From Zopfochytrium polystomum (taxonomy: Eukaryota > Chytridiomycota > Chytridiomycetes > Chytridiales > Chytridiaceae), in assembly GCA_025765615.1 (NCBI GenBank), contig JAIVFJ010000080.1, positions 62,001 through 126,000 on the forward strand: a stretch of 64,000 nt of DNA, in the 5' to 3' direction. The notes under the pieces were generated by a model. The model saw only the letters and a program-made list of their open reading frames with translations. It ran no database searches and had not been told where the DNA came from. Shown here one piece after another: positions 63,961 to 64,000 of the stretch (the stretch's first letter is position 1; every line of letters starts with the position of its first letter). Position numbers and translations under genes: made by a program.

Positions 63961-64000
63961 ATTGCTTTTATATTCAGAAAACTCACTCAACTCTTTTCCA

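Noticed and set aside
1..64000. CRISPR arrays, bacterial operons, riboswitches
   Set aside because: The window is eukaryotic (spliced genes, retrotransposons); no regularly spaced direct repeats with unique spacers were seen.

Overview
The window is eukaryotic nuclear DNA. Genes have spliceosomal introns of about 50-150 nt, there are long CT/GA/GT microsatellites, and the space between genes is filled with LTR and LINE retrotransposons. The host genes point to a fungus, probably an early-diverging one: a UPF0662/DUF2408-type protein (a family I know only from fungi), a secreted fungal-type aspartic protease, a compact Pin1/Ess1 isomerase, a LEA2/WHy-like protein and a chromodomain Gypsy element. 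The organism call is inference from family content, not from a search.

Layout. (1) 1-4681 is very AT-rich and virus-like. It holds three broken paralogues of a D5-type (AEP primase / D5_N / SF3 helicase) replication protein plus one small divergent ORF. (2) 4682-8240 is a 5'-truncated LINE (RT, RNase H) fused to that viral DNA, followed by Copia gag and chromovirus LTR scraps. (3) 8241-20954 is a GC-richer host block: an unidentified ORF, a CENP-B/pogo-like transposase-derived gene, the DUF2408 gene, a weak small gene, the aspartic protease and Pin1. (4) 21234-27300 is nested LTR debris. (5) 27776-30411 is host again (weak ORF; LEA-like gene). (6) 32159-41115 is nested retrotransposons: an internally deleted Copia, a LINE endonuclease fragment, Copia RT/RNase H, and a chromovirus integrase with chromodomain. 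(7) 41213-48698 is a second copy, in inverse orientation, of the LINE+virus chimera of regions 1-2. (8) 48699-53700 is a Copia family with an unfamiliar gag-linked module. (9) 54688-62503 is a nearly complete young Copia element with 5-bp target duplications. (10) The window ends in Copia debris.

The most striking structure is the pair of inverted arms (about 1287-7628 and 42557-48698, some 35 kb apart). The viral part of the arms looks identical wherever compared, frameshifts included, while the LINE part differs by roughly 1-2%, often at CpG sites. The viral helicases form three divergent paralogues. Two share the same non-canonical P-loop (GPGGKK), so that change predates their split and is not simple late decay.

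Host genes work independently (secreted proteolysis; phospho-Ser/Thr-Pro isomerisation; unknown DUF2408 and LEA-like roles). No operon-like or pathway grouping is visible.
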